Below the pieces are notes generated by a model. The model was given only the letters and a program-made list of their open reading frames with translations, made no database searches and was not told the DNA's origin. Positions 9,279 to 21,338 of a stretch of 64,000 nucleotides of DNA are shown here, piece by piece. Positions within the stretch are counted from its first letter, which is position 1. The number at the start of each line of letters is the position of its first letter. Source of the stretch: Rhabdophis nuchalis (Eukaryota > Chordata > Lepidosauria > Squamata > Natricidae); assembly GCA_039707465.1 (NCBI GenBank), contig CM077648.1, forward strand, positions 17,295,619-17,359,618, in the 5' to 3' direction. Both the position numbers and the translations under genes were made by a program.

Positions 9279-10293
9279 GAATGTGATCGTGAGCAGAAAT
9301 TGTGAAATCTCTAGCCCTATCACATTTTTTGGGTCCAGTAACATCAGGGTCTTGTCATATTTCGCTAAAGAAACGTGTAGGACCTGAATTCAAAATGAAT
9401 GCACTTGAATAAAAAGGGAGATCAGGATAAATTTCGATTTCTGTTAGTCTTCATTCTGAACCCTCTCGGATTGTCACTGCACATAATTTCATTTTCTGTA
9501 ATGCCTTCAATCGTGACATTAGTATTAGAGACTGGGCATATTGCATAGATAGTGCTATTTCACTGCCGTCAAAGGTAGACGCTTCCCCTTTCCAATTGTA
9601 TTGTATTTCTAGTTCAGTAATATTTTAGAAATCAGATAACCTTCAGCATGTAGCTACTTGTGTGATCTTGGAGGAAGACAGCTTTCTTTCTTTTTTTAAA
9701 AAAGAAGAATTTCAGTTACTTTAAAGGGGAGATTGGAATAGAGTCCAGTTTTTTGGAATGAAATCTGAAGCATTCATTGCACAGTACTATCGTATAAAGA
9801 TTAAAGGGTGGGGGGGAATCTGCTTTACTGGGTGTTAAAAAAATACAGACAGTGTCAGTGTATAAATAATAAATGGATTTGGACTTGTGCACCAGAATGA
9901 ATGTAAGGAACTCTATTATTAAATATACAATCTCAATGGAAGTACATTATGGATGAAGTAGTGTTCCTCAGCTTTTCTTTTCAGGTAGTTTTAGATTAGA
10001 AATCACAGAATTTCTAACCTGTGCAGGAGAAATAATCAGGTGCTTGAGGGAATACTACAGTAATGTCATATGGTTGGTAATCAAATTAAGTTTGTTGCGT
10101 GGATGTGCTTGCCATTTCAACCAGCAAACAGCTTAGCCAGCAAGCTGGCTGATACTGCACAGATACATATCTTCTTCTGAAAACTTTAGCTCTAGTTGTG
10201 ATTCTTCTTTGCTCCTGTTTAAATGTACATCTTAAAGTCGTCTTTATTTGTCTGTAGGATAGGTGCTCAGGATGGATATGTGTCCCAGGTTAC
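9279..10293. other. No recognisable feature
   Basis: About 1 kb of AT-rich, unique-looking sequence. No frames, structured repeats or clear element ends. Confidence 0.5.
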
Positions 10294-10445
10294 TTGGAAG
10301 CTGCTATGGTGGCGCTCTTGCCTTACAAGCAGGAGGTTGTGAGTTTGATCCTAGGTAGAGGCACATGTAGGGTCTCCTGCTTTAGCAGGGGGTTGGACTA
10401 GATGACCTGCAAGGTCCCTTCCAACTCTGTTAATCTGTTAGAGAT
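10294..10445 (+). mobile_element. tRNA-derived SINE with a CR1 tail
   Basis: The head resembles a tRNA (ggtggcgctcttgcc as A-box region, gagtttgatcc as B box). The tail gggttggactagatgacc followed by aaggtcccttccaactc is the CR1 3' end, as seen on the minus strand at 51,853-51,910. It was therefore mobilised by CR1 machinery (inference from the shared tail). Confidence 0.75.
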
Positions 10446-10644
10446 GGAGATCCAGCCAAAATGAACGGAATTCAGAGTACGAGAAGAAATGAGGAAAAGC
10501 AAGAAAGTAAAAAATATATATACAGTATAGTAAAGATCAGGCCATCCAAGATGACATACAGATAGAAAAAGCCAGGAATGATTGAGGTCTACATTTCATT
10601 TCAGTTTTTAATATAAGGGAGCTATGTATAGGAGGGAACAAAGC

Positions 10645-11000
10645 AGGGTCAAGTTGGTATGGCTAAGATGCTGCACTTGTCGATCCGAAGGTCGGCAGTT
10701 CAGCAGTTCAAATCCCTAGCGTTGCATAACAGAGTGAGCTCCTGTTACTTGTCCCAGCTTCTGCCAACCGACCAGTTAGAAAGCATGTAAAAATGCAAGT
10801 AGAAAAATAGGTACCACCTTTGGTGGGAAGGTAACAGCGTTCCGTGCACCTTCGGCGTTTAATCATGCCGGCCACATGACCATGAATATGTCTTCGGACA
10901 GCACTGGCTCTTCGGCTTTGAAAGGGAGATGAGCACTGCCTCCTAGAGTTGTGAAAAACTATGTGCGAGGGGAACTTTTACCTTTACCTCAAAGGTGGAA
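10645..11000 (+). mobile_element. Long tRNA-derived SINE
   Basis: The head (ggctaagatgctgcacttg) and B box (agttcaaatccc) are tRNA-like. The body runs through tagaaaaataggtacc, cggccacatgacc and gtcttcggacagc and ends acttttacctttacctc. Decayed copies of the same body are at 15,195-16,035 and 51,075-51,575. Confidence 0.75.
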
Positions 11001-11020
11001 GAGATTTCTTCACTCTAGGG

Positions 11021-11155
11021 CAGGGGTCTGCAAAGTTGGCTCTTTTAAGACTGGTGGACTTCAACTCCCAGAATTCCCCAGCCAGCCTGGCTGGCTGGGG
11101 AATTCTGGGAGTTGAAGTCCACCAGTCTTAAAAGAGCCAACTTTGCAGACCCCTG
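11021..11155. mobile_element. Palindromic hAT-type MITE
   Basis: Almost the whole 135 bp is one inverted repeat, with ends CAGGGGTCTGCAAAG and CTTTGCAGACCCCTG and arms of about 60 bp around gccagcctggctggc. Flanks ctctaggg and ctctagag match at 7 of 8. A transcript would fold into a long near-perfect hairpin. Confidence 0.9.
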
Positions 11156-12306
11156 CTCTAGAGGATTTATGGAAATGAAGCAGTTTCCCCTATCCTACTT
11201 TTTATTTGTTGAGCTGTTTTCAAAACTATGGAAATGAGGAACCCAATGAAGGGTGTGTGTTTATTTGAAACTTGCCCGAACTGTGCAGTCTTATTTGTAC
11301 GAATCAGGCAGATGGAACCCCACACTCAATCCAGGGCTATTCTGGTTTATCACAAAATAGTGATGACAAAAGGAAGTGGTGCCTTATTAACTGTGTTTTC
11401 AAAGGAAACGGGGGGAGATTTGGGGGGGGGGGACCAGAAGCACTGTCAAAAGTAAAGGCTACCTTTGTTTGCGTTGCTTATTTCATCAAAAGGATAAGCT
11501 TATGCTTTCTACTGGGAATGTCAATTTGAAACGCTAATCCCTATGTACTCCATCTTTTAGAATAGAATATAACCCTACAGCTACTATAGTACTTAATAAC
11601 TGAACAAGGACGTTTTCAGACCCTGCTTTCCATACTGACAGAGGCGCACCGGCGCCGTTAATAAAAGGGAAGCTGTCAGAAATAGGTGACGGTATAAAAC
11701 CCAACCTCTACCACTTTTTGATAAGATGCCGCATTTTTTGTTTGCATTTTTTTTAAGCCGAGCCTAGATAAGCCATGACTCTTAACAGCCCAAATCATGC
11801 AGGTCCCCAAAGAGTTGAAGGCAGAGAAGTCAATGACGGCCACCGAGGTCAGGCAGAGCTGAGTTTTACACAGATGCTACCTCTCCAAGAGGGTAAGAGT
11901 TCAAATGAAAAATGGTAATTAGCTTCAATTCCAACTCATCATTTTGATTCATTGCATGCTTGGAAAATGCAGCCAGGAACAAGGCCCTGGCCATCCCTGC
12001 TACCAATCCCACTGGAATGATTCAGCCTACTTCAACAACACTAGAGAGAGAGCAAAGATATTAATGATGCATACAAGAATAACCTGCTGCTTGATTTTTA
12101 ATTGCATCGAGGAAAAGAAAAATACAACTTAGATAAGGTTTGAGTCCTTCCCATTCAGGGCGTGTCAACTTTTTCAACTTCCAAACATTAGGGATGCTCA
12201 GAGGTTGTGACATGCCTTGAGGATTATAAATATATTTTGGTTACTTTAATGTAATTCAGATGTACTGGGTAAGTACCTACATGAATCTTTTTCCTAGCTT
12301 CTTCCC
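11156..12306. other. No recognisable feature
   Basis: About 1.1 kb, moderately AT-rich. Short open frames lack any recognisable domain. No element ends seen. Confidence 0.45.
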
Positions 12307-12653
12307 CAGTGGTGGGATTCAAATTTTTTTACTACTGGTTCTGTGGGCATGGCTTGGTGGGCGTGGTGCAGCTTGGTGGGCGTGGCTTGGTGGGTGTGGT
12401 GTAGCCTGGTGGGCGTGGTGTAGCCTGGTGGGCGTGGCTTGGTGGGCATGGCAGGGGAAGGATATTGTAAAATTTCCATTCCCTTCCCACTCCAGGGTAA
12501 GGATACTGCAAAATTCTCATTTTCTCCCTATCAGCTGGGACTTGGGATGCAGAGAATAGATGGGGGTGGGGCCAGCCAGAGATGGTATTTACCGGTTCTC
12601 TGAACTACTCAGAATTTCCGCTACTGGTCAGAACCTGATGAATACCACCTCTA
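12307..12653. mobile_element. hAT-type non-autonomous transposon
   Basis: Starts CAGTGGTGGGATTCAAAT, ends GAATACCACCTCTA. Flanks ttcttccc and gtattccc match at 6 of 8. The interior has repeated tggtgggcgtgg units (12,355-12,455). Confidence 0.8.
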
Positions 12654-12659
12654 GTATTC

Positions 12660-13330
12660 CCTCAGATGCAGTGTCTGCTTTTCAGATCATTGAATGCCGC
12701 TTGGCACAGTCAGCTGCATTTCCAGGGTTCAGGCCCAGAGTTTTCATGTCTTTGCTGATGGTGTCTTGCTATCTCTGTTTTGGGCACCCGGGCGATTGCC
12801 TTGAGGATTCTAGTTGGTAGGCAGTCTTGGCAACAGTGGAAGCAGTGGTGGGATGCTGCCAGTTTAACAACCGATTTTGTGAGTGTGTGCTTGCACACAG
12901 CACTGAAAATGGAGCATTTAGAAGCTCAGCTACTTACCTTCCAAGTAAGCAATGGTAAGTAGAACAGCGAGGGGGGCAAATCAGCTGTGCTGCACGATTG
13001 AGATGAGCTAGAAAGCAGGAAATAAAGGACAGGATAGGGCAGGCGGTGGGTGGGCAGCTATCAGTTCACCCAAACTGGTCCGAACTGGCTGAATACCACC
13101 TCTGGGTGGAAGATGCTGTTCTCAGGACATGTCCATTCCAGCCTTCTCTCATCTCTATGATTGGTGCCATACCAAAATGTCCATCAAACAGTATCATTTG
13201 TGATGTGGTCAAAAAGGAAGATGCCCGCTATCCAATAGATCATTTGAATTTCCATGTTGTTGCTGCCCAGTATTCAGTGCCATAGAGCACAATAGGGCGG
13301 ATGGTTGTCTTGTAAATCTTAGATTCAAGA
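12660..13330 (-). pseudogene. Non-LTR retrotransposon ORF C-terminal remnant
   Basis: On the minus strand, the part right of the hAT insertion reads SKIYKTTIRPIVLYGTEYW, then degenerate sequence, then EMREGWNGHVLR. The left part reads ISKDMKTLGLNPGNAADCAK. The 'kTviRPv.LYGsE.W', 'W.GHVlR' and 'kDmk.LgL.p..A.D' blocks are the conserved region downstream of the reverse-transcriptase palm in several LINE clades. Stop codons and frame changes are present in both parts and the catalytic motif is missing, so it is a fossil. The recognition is from conserved blocks only; the exact clade is open. Confidence 0.6.
12843..13104. mobile_element. hAT-type element inside a LINE fragment
   Basis: Starts CAGTGGTGGGATGC, ends GAATACCACCTCTG. 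Flanks agtggaag and ggtggaag match at 7 of 8. Confidence 0.85.
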
Positions 13331-13345
13331 TGGATTGGTCTTCAC

Positions 13346-14645
<1,300 letters not shown>

Positions 14646-14889
14646 CCCTGTTGACCTGTGAGAGGATGCAGCAATATTCTGGGTTGGAAAGGACTTTTTA
14701 CTTGAGATGCCTGACTAGTGGAACTCTTGCCCTCAAGATTTGATGAAGATGTTGATGCCCCATTGCAATCTGTCCACTCTTTTATTGTAGCATCCTCCAT
14801 TTCAAGTGGGATCTTGAAACACTGAAATTCAATAACTGTAGTGTACCACTTACTACAACCTAACCCCTTCAAAGCATGCAAATGTGAGT

Positions 14890-15195
14890 AGGATTAGGAT
14901 TAGGATTTATTGGATTTATATGCCGCCCTTCTCCCAAAGGACTCAGGGAGGCGCACAACATAAAAACACATATTACAAAAGTTTAAAAAAAAGATTAAAA
15001 AGTAAATCCAATAACCAATTGACAATTTACAATTACATTTAAAATTAAATTAAAAATTAACAATTAAAATTAATAGTTTATTTTACTCAGGCCAGGCCGG
15101 CTTGCTGGAAAAGCCAGCTTTTTAGTGCGCGCCGGAAGGAAGGGAGGTCAGGAATTATGCGAAGCTCCGGAGGTAGCTCATTCCAAAGGGATGAG
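14890..15195 (-). mobile_element. Older L2-type LINE 3' end
   Basis: Minus-strand tail similar to other L2 copies (ccgcccttctcc and ggcgcacaacat on the plus strand). Divergent, without a usable frame. Confidence 0.6.
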
Positions 15196-15339
15196 ATAAA
15201 TAGGTATCACTTCAGTGGGAAGCTAACAGCATTCCATGCGACTTGGCGTGCAGTCATGGTGGCCACATGACCACCAAGTATCTCCAGACAATTCTAGCTC
15301 CCTTGGCTAAGAAATGGAGATGTGCACCAACCTCTAGAG

Positions 15340-15989
15340 CAGGGGTGTCAAACTAGAATTCTTTGAGGGCCAGATCAGCTTTGTAGTTCTCCTCCGTGGG
15401 CCAGCTGGGTGGGAAGAGATGTCTCCTGCAGGACCCTACTAGCCAAAATGGGGCACAAGAAATCTCATGGGCTCTACCTCCCTGTGCCTTGGTTTTGGCC
15501 TGCAGCACCTTTTTGGCCAAAATGGGGCATGGATGGGGGCACATGTTCCTCCCACACCATGTTTTGGCTGGCAGAGTGCTGTAGGAGGCCATCCAGGCAA
15601 AAAAATGGGGCGCAGGGGTGCCAAGTGAGACTGCCAGAGGCATCGCGGGCTGCTCCTTTGCTATTTCCAGGCGGACCAGATTTAAGGACCCCATGGACCG
15701 AACCAAGGGGTGAAATCCAGCAGCTTCTAGCGGGTTCTGTAGAACCGGAAGCGGAAATTTTGAGTAGTTTGGAGAACCGGCAAATGCCACCTCTGGGAGT
15801 GGGGAGGGAATAGAGATTTTTCAGCACCGTTCCCCTGGAGTGGGGAGGGAATGGAGATTTTGCAGTATCCTTCCCCTGCCACACCCACCAAGCCATGCCA
15901 CCAAGCCACACCCCCGGAACCGGTAATAAAAATATTTGAATTTCACCACTGGCTGAACCAGCCCACGGTCTTTGAGTTTGACACCCCTG
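15340..15989. mobile_element. hAT-type element, GTGTCAAACT family, host of a second hAT
   Basis: Ends CAGGGGTGTCAAACT and AGTTTGACACCCCTG-like (gagtttgacacccctg). Flanks ctctagag and tcctagag agree at 6 of 8. Contains another hAT at 15,705-15,951. Confidence 0.85.
15705..15951. mobile_element. Inner hAT-type element
   Basis: Starts aaggggtgaaatcc (first base changed from C), ends GAATTTCACCACTG. Flanks accgaacc and gctgaacc match at 6 of 8. Nested in 15,340-15,989. Confidence 0.75.
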
Positions 15990-16131
15990 TCCTAGAGTCA
16001 AACCCAACTGGATAAGGGAAACATTTACGTGTACCTTCACCATTATAGCACTCTGTAACTATTTTGCTGCAATACTATATTATGTACTTTCTTGTTTCAT
16101 TTGTGATCATTCTGATCCTCAAAACTGTTTT

Positions 16132-16197
16132 TCAGGGCCTTTCTAACTTTGAACAGTCACTAAATGAATGGCTGGAAGTCGAGGACTCCCTGCACAA
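16132..16197. mobile_element. Fragment of the CAGGTAGTCCTC-end family
   Basis: Contains gaacagtcactaaatgaatg and tcgaggactccctg, one end of the element described at 4,327. Confidence 0.55.
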
Positions 16198-16882
16198 CCA
16201 TAGAAAGGAAAAACGAGTGGCGCAAAGTGAAAATCTTGTGTGCAGGAGCCCCTTCTTTCTGACCATGCAGAGAAACACAGTGTTGTCCGAAAGAACATAA
16301 GGAGACTTTTTCCTGTCTTTCTGATTTCCATAGCATCCCTCGTGCCCTGCACATCATTACAGCCGCTATCTGGATAGATGATAATAGCTAGTGAGGGAGG
16401 GAGCACAAAATTCACAGGTTCCCTTTGAGCTACTTTTCCCTTCTCGTATTTCTTTAGATTAAAAAAAAAAAAGTGTCTTCTAAGAGAATCCTTCTTGGGG
16501 CCTTGTCAGGCTGTGACTAATTGCTTTGACTTTTGGCTCCTCCCGTAGGTCTCTTTCAGGGAATAGAGGCAGATGAGGCCAGCTGCAGGCTTTAATTAGA
16601 AGAAGGCAGAGAAGTGGCCCTGCTTCTCTTTTGTGAGGAGCGGCATGCAAACCCATGCGGGTTTTTAATGAATTTTTATTATTTCAATTAGACAAGAATC
16701 ACACAGCAAGGCCAGCAAAGCCAGCCAGCAAGCAAACAAACAAACAAAAATTTACACTTGGAATCGAAAGTTTGCTAGGCGGGAGGGAGGGGAAAAAAAT
16801 TGCCGGTGGAGAACCGTATCATGTACAAGTAGTGAGGTGTGAAATTGGGTGTTGTTGTTCACTGCAGCAAGTTAGAGCCATT
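16198..16882. other. Left flank of the tandem array, no gene seen
   Basis: Mixed sequence with an A run at 16,460 and AAAC/CAGCAAGC-like short repeats at 16,700-16,750. Nothing coding recognised. Confidence 0.45.
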
Positions 16883-19092
16883 GGAAAATGTAACGGGGAG
16901 AATTGGTTGATAGTTGCTTGGAGGAGCTTCCCGCGCAAGAGAACCATCAAAAAATGTAATGGGGAGAATTGTCTGATAGTTGTTGGAGGAGCTTCCCGTG
17001 CAAGAGAACCATCGGAAAATGTAACGGGGAGAATTGGTTGATAGTTGTTGGAGGAGTTTCCCACGCAAGAGAACCATCGGAAAATGTAACGGGGATAATT
17101 TGTTGATAGTTGCTTGGAGGAGCTTCCCGCGCAAGAGAACCATCAAAAAATGTAATGGGGAGAATTGTCTGATAGTTGTTGGTGGAGCTTCCCACGCAAG
17201 AGAACCATCGGAAAATGTAACGGGGAGAATTGGTTGATAGTTGTTGGAGGAGCTTCCCACGCAAGAGAACCATCGGAAAATGTAACAGGGAGAATTGGTT
17301 GATAGTTGTTGGAGGAGCTTCCCACGCAAGAGAACCATCGGAAAATGTAACGGGGAGAATTGGTTGATAGTTGTTGGAGGAGTTTCCCACGCAAGAGAAC
17401 CATCGGAAAATGTAACAGGGGGAATTGGTTGATAGTTGTTGGAGGAGTTTCCCACGCAAGAGAACCATCGGAAAATGTAACGGGGAGAATTGGTTGATAG
17501 TTGTTGGAGGAGTTTCCCACGCAAGAGAACCATCGGAAAATGTAACGGGGATAATTTGTTGATAGTTGCTTGGAGGAGCTTCCCGCGCAAGAGAACCATC
17601 AAAAAATGTAATGGGGAGAATTGTCTGATAGTTGTTGGAGGAGCTTCCCACGCAAGAGAACCATCGGAAAATGTAACGGGGAGAATTGGTTGATAGTTGT
17701 TGGAGGAGTTTCCCACGCAAGAGAACCATCGGAAAATGTAACGGGGAGAATTGGTTGATAGTTGTTGGAGGAGCTTCCCACGCAAGAGAACAATCGGAAA
17801 ATGTAACAGGGAGAATTGGTTGATAGTTGTTGGGGGAGCTTCCCGCGCAAGAGAACCATCGAAAAATGTAACGGGGAGAATTGTCTGATAGTTGTTGGTG
17901 GAGCTTCCCGCGCAAGAGAACCATCGGAAAATGTAACGGGGAGAATTGGTTGATAGTTGTTGGAGGAGCTTCCCGCGCAAGAGAACCATCGGAAAATGTA
18001 ACGGGGGGAATTGGTTGATAGTTGTTGGAGGAGCTTCCCGCGCAAGAGAACCATCGGAAAATGTAACAGGGAGAATTGGTTGATAGTTGTTGGAGGAGCT
18101 TCCCACGCAAGAGAACCATCGGAAAATGTAACAGGGGGAATTGGTTGATAGTTGTTGGAGGAGTTTCCCACGCAAGAGAACCATCGGAAAATGTAACGGG
18201 GCGAATTGGTTGATAGTTGTTGGAGGAGTTTCCCACGCAAGAGAACCATCGGAAAATGTAACGGGGAGAATTGGTTGATAGTTGTTGGAGGAGCTTCCCG
18301 CGCAAGAGAACCATCGGAAAATGTAACGGGGCGAATTGGTTGATAGTTGTTGGAGGAGCTTCCCACGCAAGAGAACCATCGGAAAATGTAACAGGGGGAA
18401 TTGGTTGATAGTTGTTGGAGGAGTTTCCCACGCAAGAGAACCATCGGAAAATGTAACAGGGGGAATTGGTTGATAGTTGTTGGAGGAGTTTCCCACGCAA
18501 GAGAACCATCGGAAAATGTAACGGGGCGAATTGGTTGATAGTTGTTGGAGGAGTTTCCCACGCAAGAGAACCATCGGAAAATGTAATGGGGGGAATTGGT
18601 TGATAGTTGTTGGAGGAGTTTCCCATGCAAGAGAACCATCGGAAAATGTAACGGGGGAATTGGTTGATAGTTGTTGGAGGAGTTTCCCACGCAAGAGAAC
18701 CATCGGAAAATGTAACGGGGGGAATTGGTTGATAGTTGTTGGAGGAGTTTCCCACGCAAGAGAACCATCGGAAAATGTATTGGGGAGAATTGGTTGATAG
18801 TTGTTGGAGGAGCTTCCCACGCAAGAGAACCATCGGAAAATGTAATGGGGAGAATTGGTTGATAGTTGTTGGAGGAGCTTCCCACGCAAGAGAACCATCG
18901 GAAAATGTAACGGGGGGAATTGGTTGATAGTTGTTGGAGGAGTTTCCCACGCAAGAGAACCATCGGAAAATGTATTGGGGGGAATTGGTTGATAGTTGTT
19001 CGAGGAGCTTCCCACGCAAGAGAACCATTGGAAAATGTAATGGGGGGAATTGGTTGATAGTTGTTGGAGGAGCTTCAACAAGCAAGAGAACG
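16883..19092. repeat. 65-bp minisatellite array, about 34 units
   Basis: The unit begins ggaaaatgtaacgggg, passes through gaattggttgatagttg and ggaggagcttcccacg, and ends caagagaaccatc. The first GGAAAATG is at 16,883 and the last at 19,030. This is 33 periods of 65 bp plus 2 bp, accounted for by three 66-bp units (gttgcttgg variant) and one 64-bp unit. The last unit is truncated and diverged. Units differ mostly by single substitutions (cccgcgc/cccacgc, gcttccc/gtttccc, ggggagaa/ggggcgaa/gggggaa). On the minus strand no unit contains a stop codon in any frame, which explains the overlapping open frames of 740, 725 and 454 residues. Those are not credible genes. No known satellite name is claimed. 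Confidence 0.95.
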
Positions 19093-19269
19093 AAAGCTTG
19101 AATTCCGGATGTGTGTGCGTTCATATATGGGTGAACAGCTGGTTTTTCACAACGCTGAAAGTTTGAAGGAAAAGCGCCGTCCTTGAAGCAGGATTGATTG
19201 GTTGAGCGATTATTTTAATGAGGATATAAACAAGGCCGACATACTACTATTTTAATACATTTCTGTTTG
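19093..19269. other. Right flank of the array, nothing recognised
   Basis: Short unique-looking segment between the array and the L1 3' end. Confidence 0.4.
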
Positions 19270-19538
19270 TCAACTCTAAAACTTTCAGTCATTTTTTTAA
19301 AAATGTAAAATTGTAAACACTTAAAACACATTGACAAAAACATACACGCAACTTACAAACAACACTGGAACTGCACGTTCCTTCTTACAGCAGATATCTA
19401 TCGGTGCATCTTTACAGTTATTTTTCCCCTACTATACATTCAATTTTACATTTGTGGTCATTTTGTTTCTTACTCCTTTACTTAGTTATTTATGTTTAGT
19501 CATTTGTATCAGACATTCACATTACCCTTGTTCTATTG

Positions 19539-19672
19539 CAGGGGTCTGCAAAGTCGGCTCTTTTAAGACTGGTGGACTTCAACTCCCAGAATTCCCCAGC
19601 CAGCTATGCTGGCTGGGAACTCTGGAAGTTGAAGTCCACCAGTCTTAAAAGAGCCGACTCTGCAGACCCCTG
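19539..19672. mobile_element. Palindromic hAT-type MITE
   Basis: Ends CAGGGGTCTGCAAAG and CTGCAGACCCCTG, arms of about 60 bp. Perfect 8-bp duplication ttctattg (19,531-19,538 and 19,673-19,680). Sister of 11,021-11,155. Confidence 0.95.
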
Positions 19673-19988
19673 TTCTATTGTTTATCTTTTTCTACTTTGG
19701 TATATCCTACTTTTCCTACCTTCTTATCACTGTTTCCAAATTCTTCTACAATACATTTTACATTACCCGATGTCTTATTTCTACCCTTCTAACCATTTGT
19801 ACAATTTTTCCCAAACTAAATAGTACTCTGATTCCTCTTTTCTTTGAATTTCCTTAGTCAATTTGTCCATCTCTGCACATTCTAAGATCTTCCGTATTAC
19901 CTCGACTTCATTCGATGTTGTGTTGTTCTTCCATTTCTGTGCATGTTATTTTGGCCTCAGTAATAATATGTAGGATTAGATATAGAGT

Positions 19989-20262
19989 CTATTTACTGTA
20001 TTTTGTTGCAGTTAAACCTAATAAAAATGTCTCCGGTTTCCAGTCTATGTTATTCCCTGTTATGTCTTCCAACCAATTCCTAATTTTGATCCAGAATTTT
20101 TTGACCATCTCACATGTCCACCATGTATGGTAATGTCCCATAAGATTTTTCATACTTCCAGCACATCGGAGATATGTTTAGAGATATTTTTGTGAGTCTC
20201 ACGGGCGGCAATTGCCATTTATAAAACATTTTGTCTTGGATTTTCTTGTACGCTGCAGACAT
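19989..20262 (-). pseudogene. L1 ORF2 C-terminal cysteine-motif fragment
   Basis: The minus strand reads KMFYKWQLPPVRL, then MCWKYEKSYGT. After a one-base frame change it reads HTWWTCEMVKKFW, then NWLEDITGNNIDWKP and a stop shortly after. This is the terminal C..C...H...C segment (with the FW pair) that closes L1 ORF2. Here the second cysteine position is tyrosine (CWKY rather than CWKC). The frame change lies between the GT and HTWW blocks. Roughly 85 of more than 1,200 residues survive. No reverse-transcriptase or endonuclease part is present, so this is a 5'-truncated dead copy. Confidence 0.75.
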
Positions 20263-20290
20263 GGTGATTTTTATTCAGTTCTCTCCTGGT

Positions 20291-21074
20291 GGACCCTTAC
20301 CTTATAAATGAGAAACTTTTAAAGTTAGATATTGATATTATTGCTTATTTCTTTATCTCTCCTCTCTGCTGTCTTTCTTGCCCTTGACAGATTGACCCTG
20401 GCCTTGTCATCATGCCATATTTTATTGCTCCTAGCAGGGATTTCTGTCAGAAAAAAACAAGATGGTGGCCATTACAATGCTATCAAAGCTCGGTCCATTT
20501 TGTTTGGTGCAATTTTAGGTCACCTTCATCTAGATTTTTTTTAATCACACTTTGTGGACATCCTAATTTATCATTAGCCATATCTGCTGTCTTAACTGAG
20601 GAATCTACCCCACACATTAGACGTGCTATTTATATTGCCTTTTCTTTATAAATTGCTTTTCTGTGCGTTCTCACCTGATATTCGAGGTCATGTGATGAAC
20701 ATTAATGCTATTTTAATTTCCATGGGGAAATTAACTATCACTCTGTAAGTTGTGAAGTAAATGCATGGAAAAAGGTAGAAGTGTCAACATTTAAGTTTGC
20801 CATGTATTAATTTGTCATTAGTGATTAACAGGCTTGAATGAGTAATCTACAGCAAGTATTAGGTAAATCTGGTTTTAATAGCCTGCTTGCGTGATAAAAA
20901 TGGAAGGTTGATCAACAATGTCAAGGGAAATTTTATAATGCATGTGGGTGGGTGTTTGGGTGTGCATGCACACGAGTATGAAAAATGTAACTTTTAATCA
21001 TACATTTTATTCTTCTTTTAGAAAAGTGTAGTATACTTGATTACAAGTACTAACAAATGCAAAGCGGGTTATTC
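20291..21074. other. No recognisable feature
   Basis: AT-rich sequence; a few short frames without similarity. Confidence 0.45.
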
Positions 21075-21338
21075 CAGAAGTGGGATTTAAATTTTTTTAC
21101 TACTGGTTCTGTGGCTTAGTGGGCATGGTGTGGCTTTGTGGCCATGGGGCTTGGTGGGCATGGAAGGGGAAGGATACTGCAAAATCCCCATTCCCTCCCG
21201 ATCAGCTGGGACTAGGGAGGCACAGAATGGATGAGGGTGGGGCCAGTCAGAGGTGGTATTTACCGGTTCTCTGAACTACTCAAAATTTCTGCTACCGGTA
21301 CTCCGGAACTGGTCAGAACCTGCTGAATACCACCTCTG
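21075..21338. mobile_element. hAT-type non-autonomous transposon
   Basis: Starts cagaagtgggatttaaat, ends GAATACCACCTCTG. The duplication is not recognisable. Confidence 0.75.

Larger units (their letters stand above)
12655..13345 (-). mobile_element. RTE-like LINE fragment, split by a hAT element
   Basis: Minus-strand coding remnants flank the hAT insertion at 12,843-13,104. The two parts join at the duplication agtggaag / ggtggaag. Clade is uncertain (RTE/BovB-like or a related non-LTR group). No 3' tail was identified. Confidence 0.6.
15195..16035 (+). mobile_element. SINE of the 10,645 family, split by nested hAT elements
   Basis: The left part (15,195-15,339: gataaataggtatcac, gccacatgacc) and the right part (15,990-16,035: gagtcaaacccaactgg) are the body and tail of the long SINE family. 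The hAT element at 15,340-15,989 sits between them. Confidence 0.6.
19270..20290 (-). mobile_element. L1-type LINE 3' end
   Basis: The minus strand carries the C-terminal end of L1 ORF2 (separate entry) followed by an AT-rich 3' UTR running to about 19,270. A palindromic hAT MITE (19,539-19,672) is inserted in the 3' UTR with a perfect duplication. 5'-truncated at about 20,290. Confidence 0.75.

Noticed and set aside
10294..10380. tRNA gene
   Set aside because: A- and B-box-like words belong to a SINE head; the sequence does not close an acceptor stem and continues into a CR1 tail.
16883..19092. CRISPR-like array
   Set aside because: Units are nearly identical over their whole 65 bp, with no unique spacers, and the genome is eukaryotic.
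16859..19124. Open frames of 740, 725 and 454 residues on the minus strand as a giant repeat-protein gene
   Set aside because: They are the three frames of one 65-bp tandem repeat that happens to lack stops. No start context, splice signal or non-repeat coding flank supports a gene.
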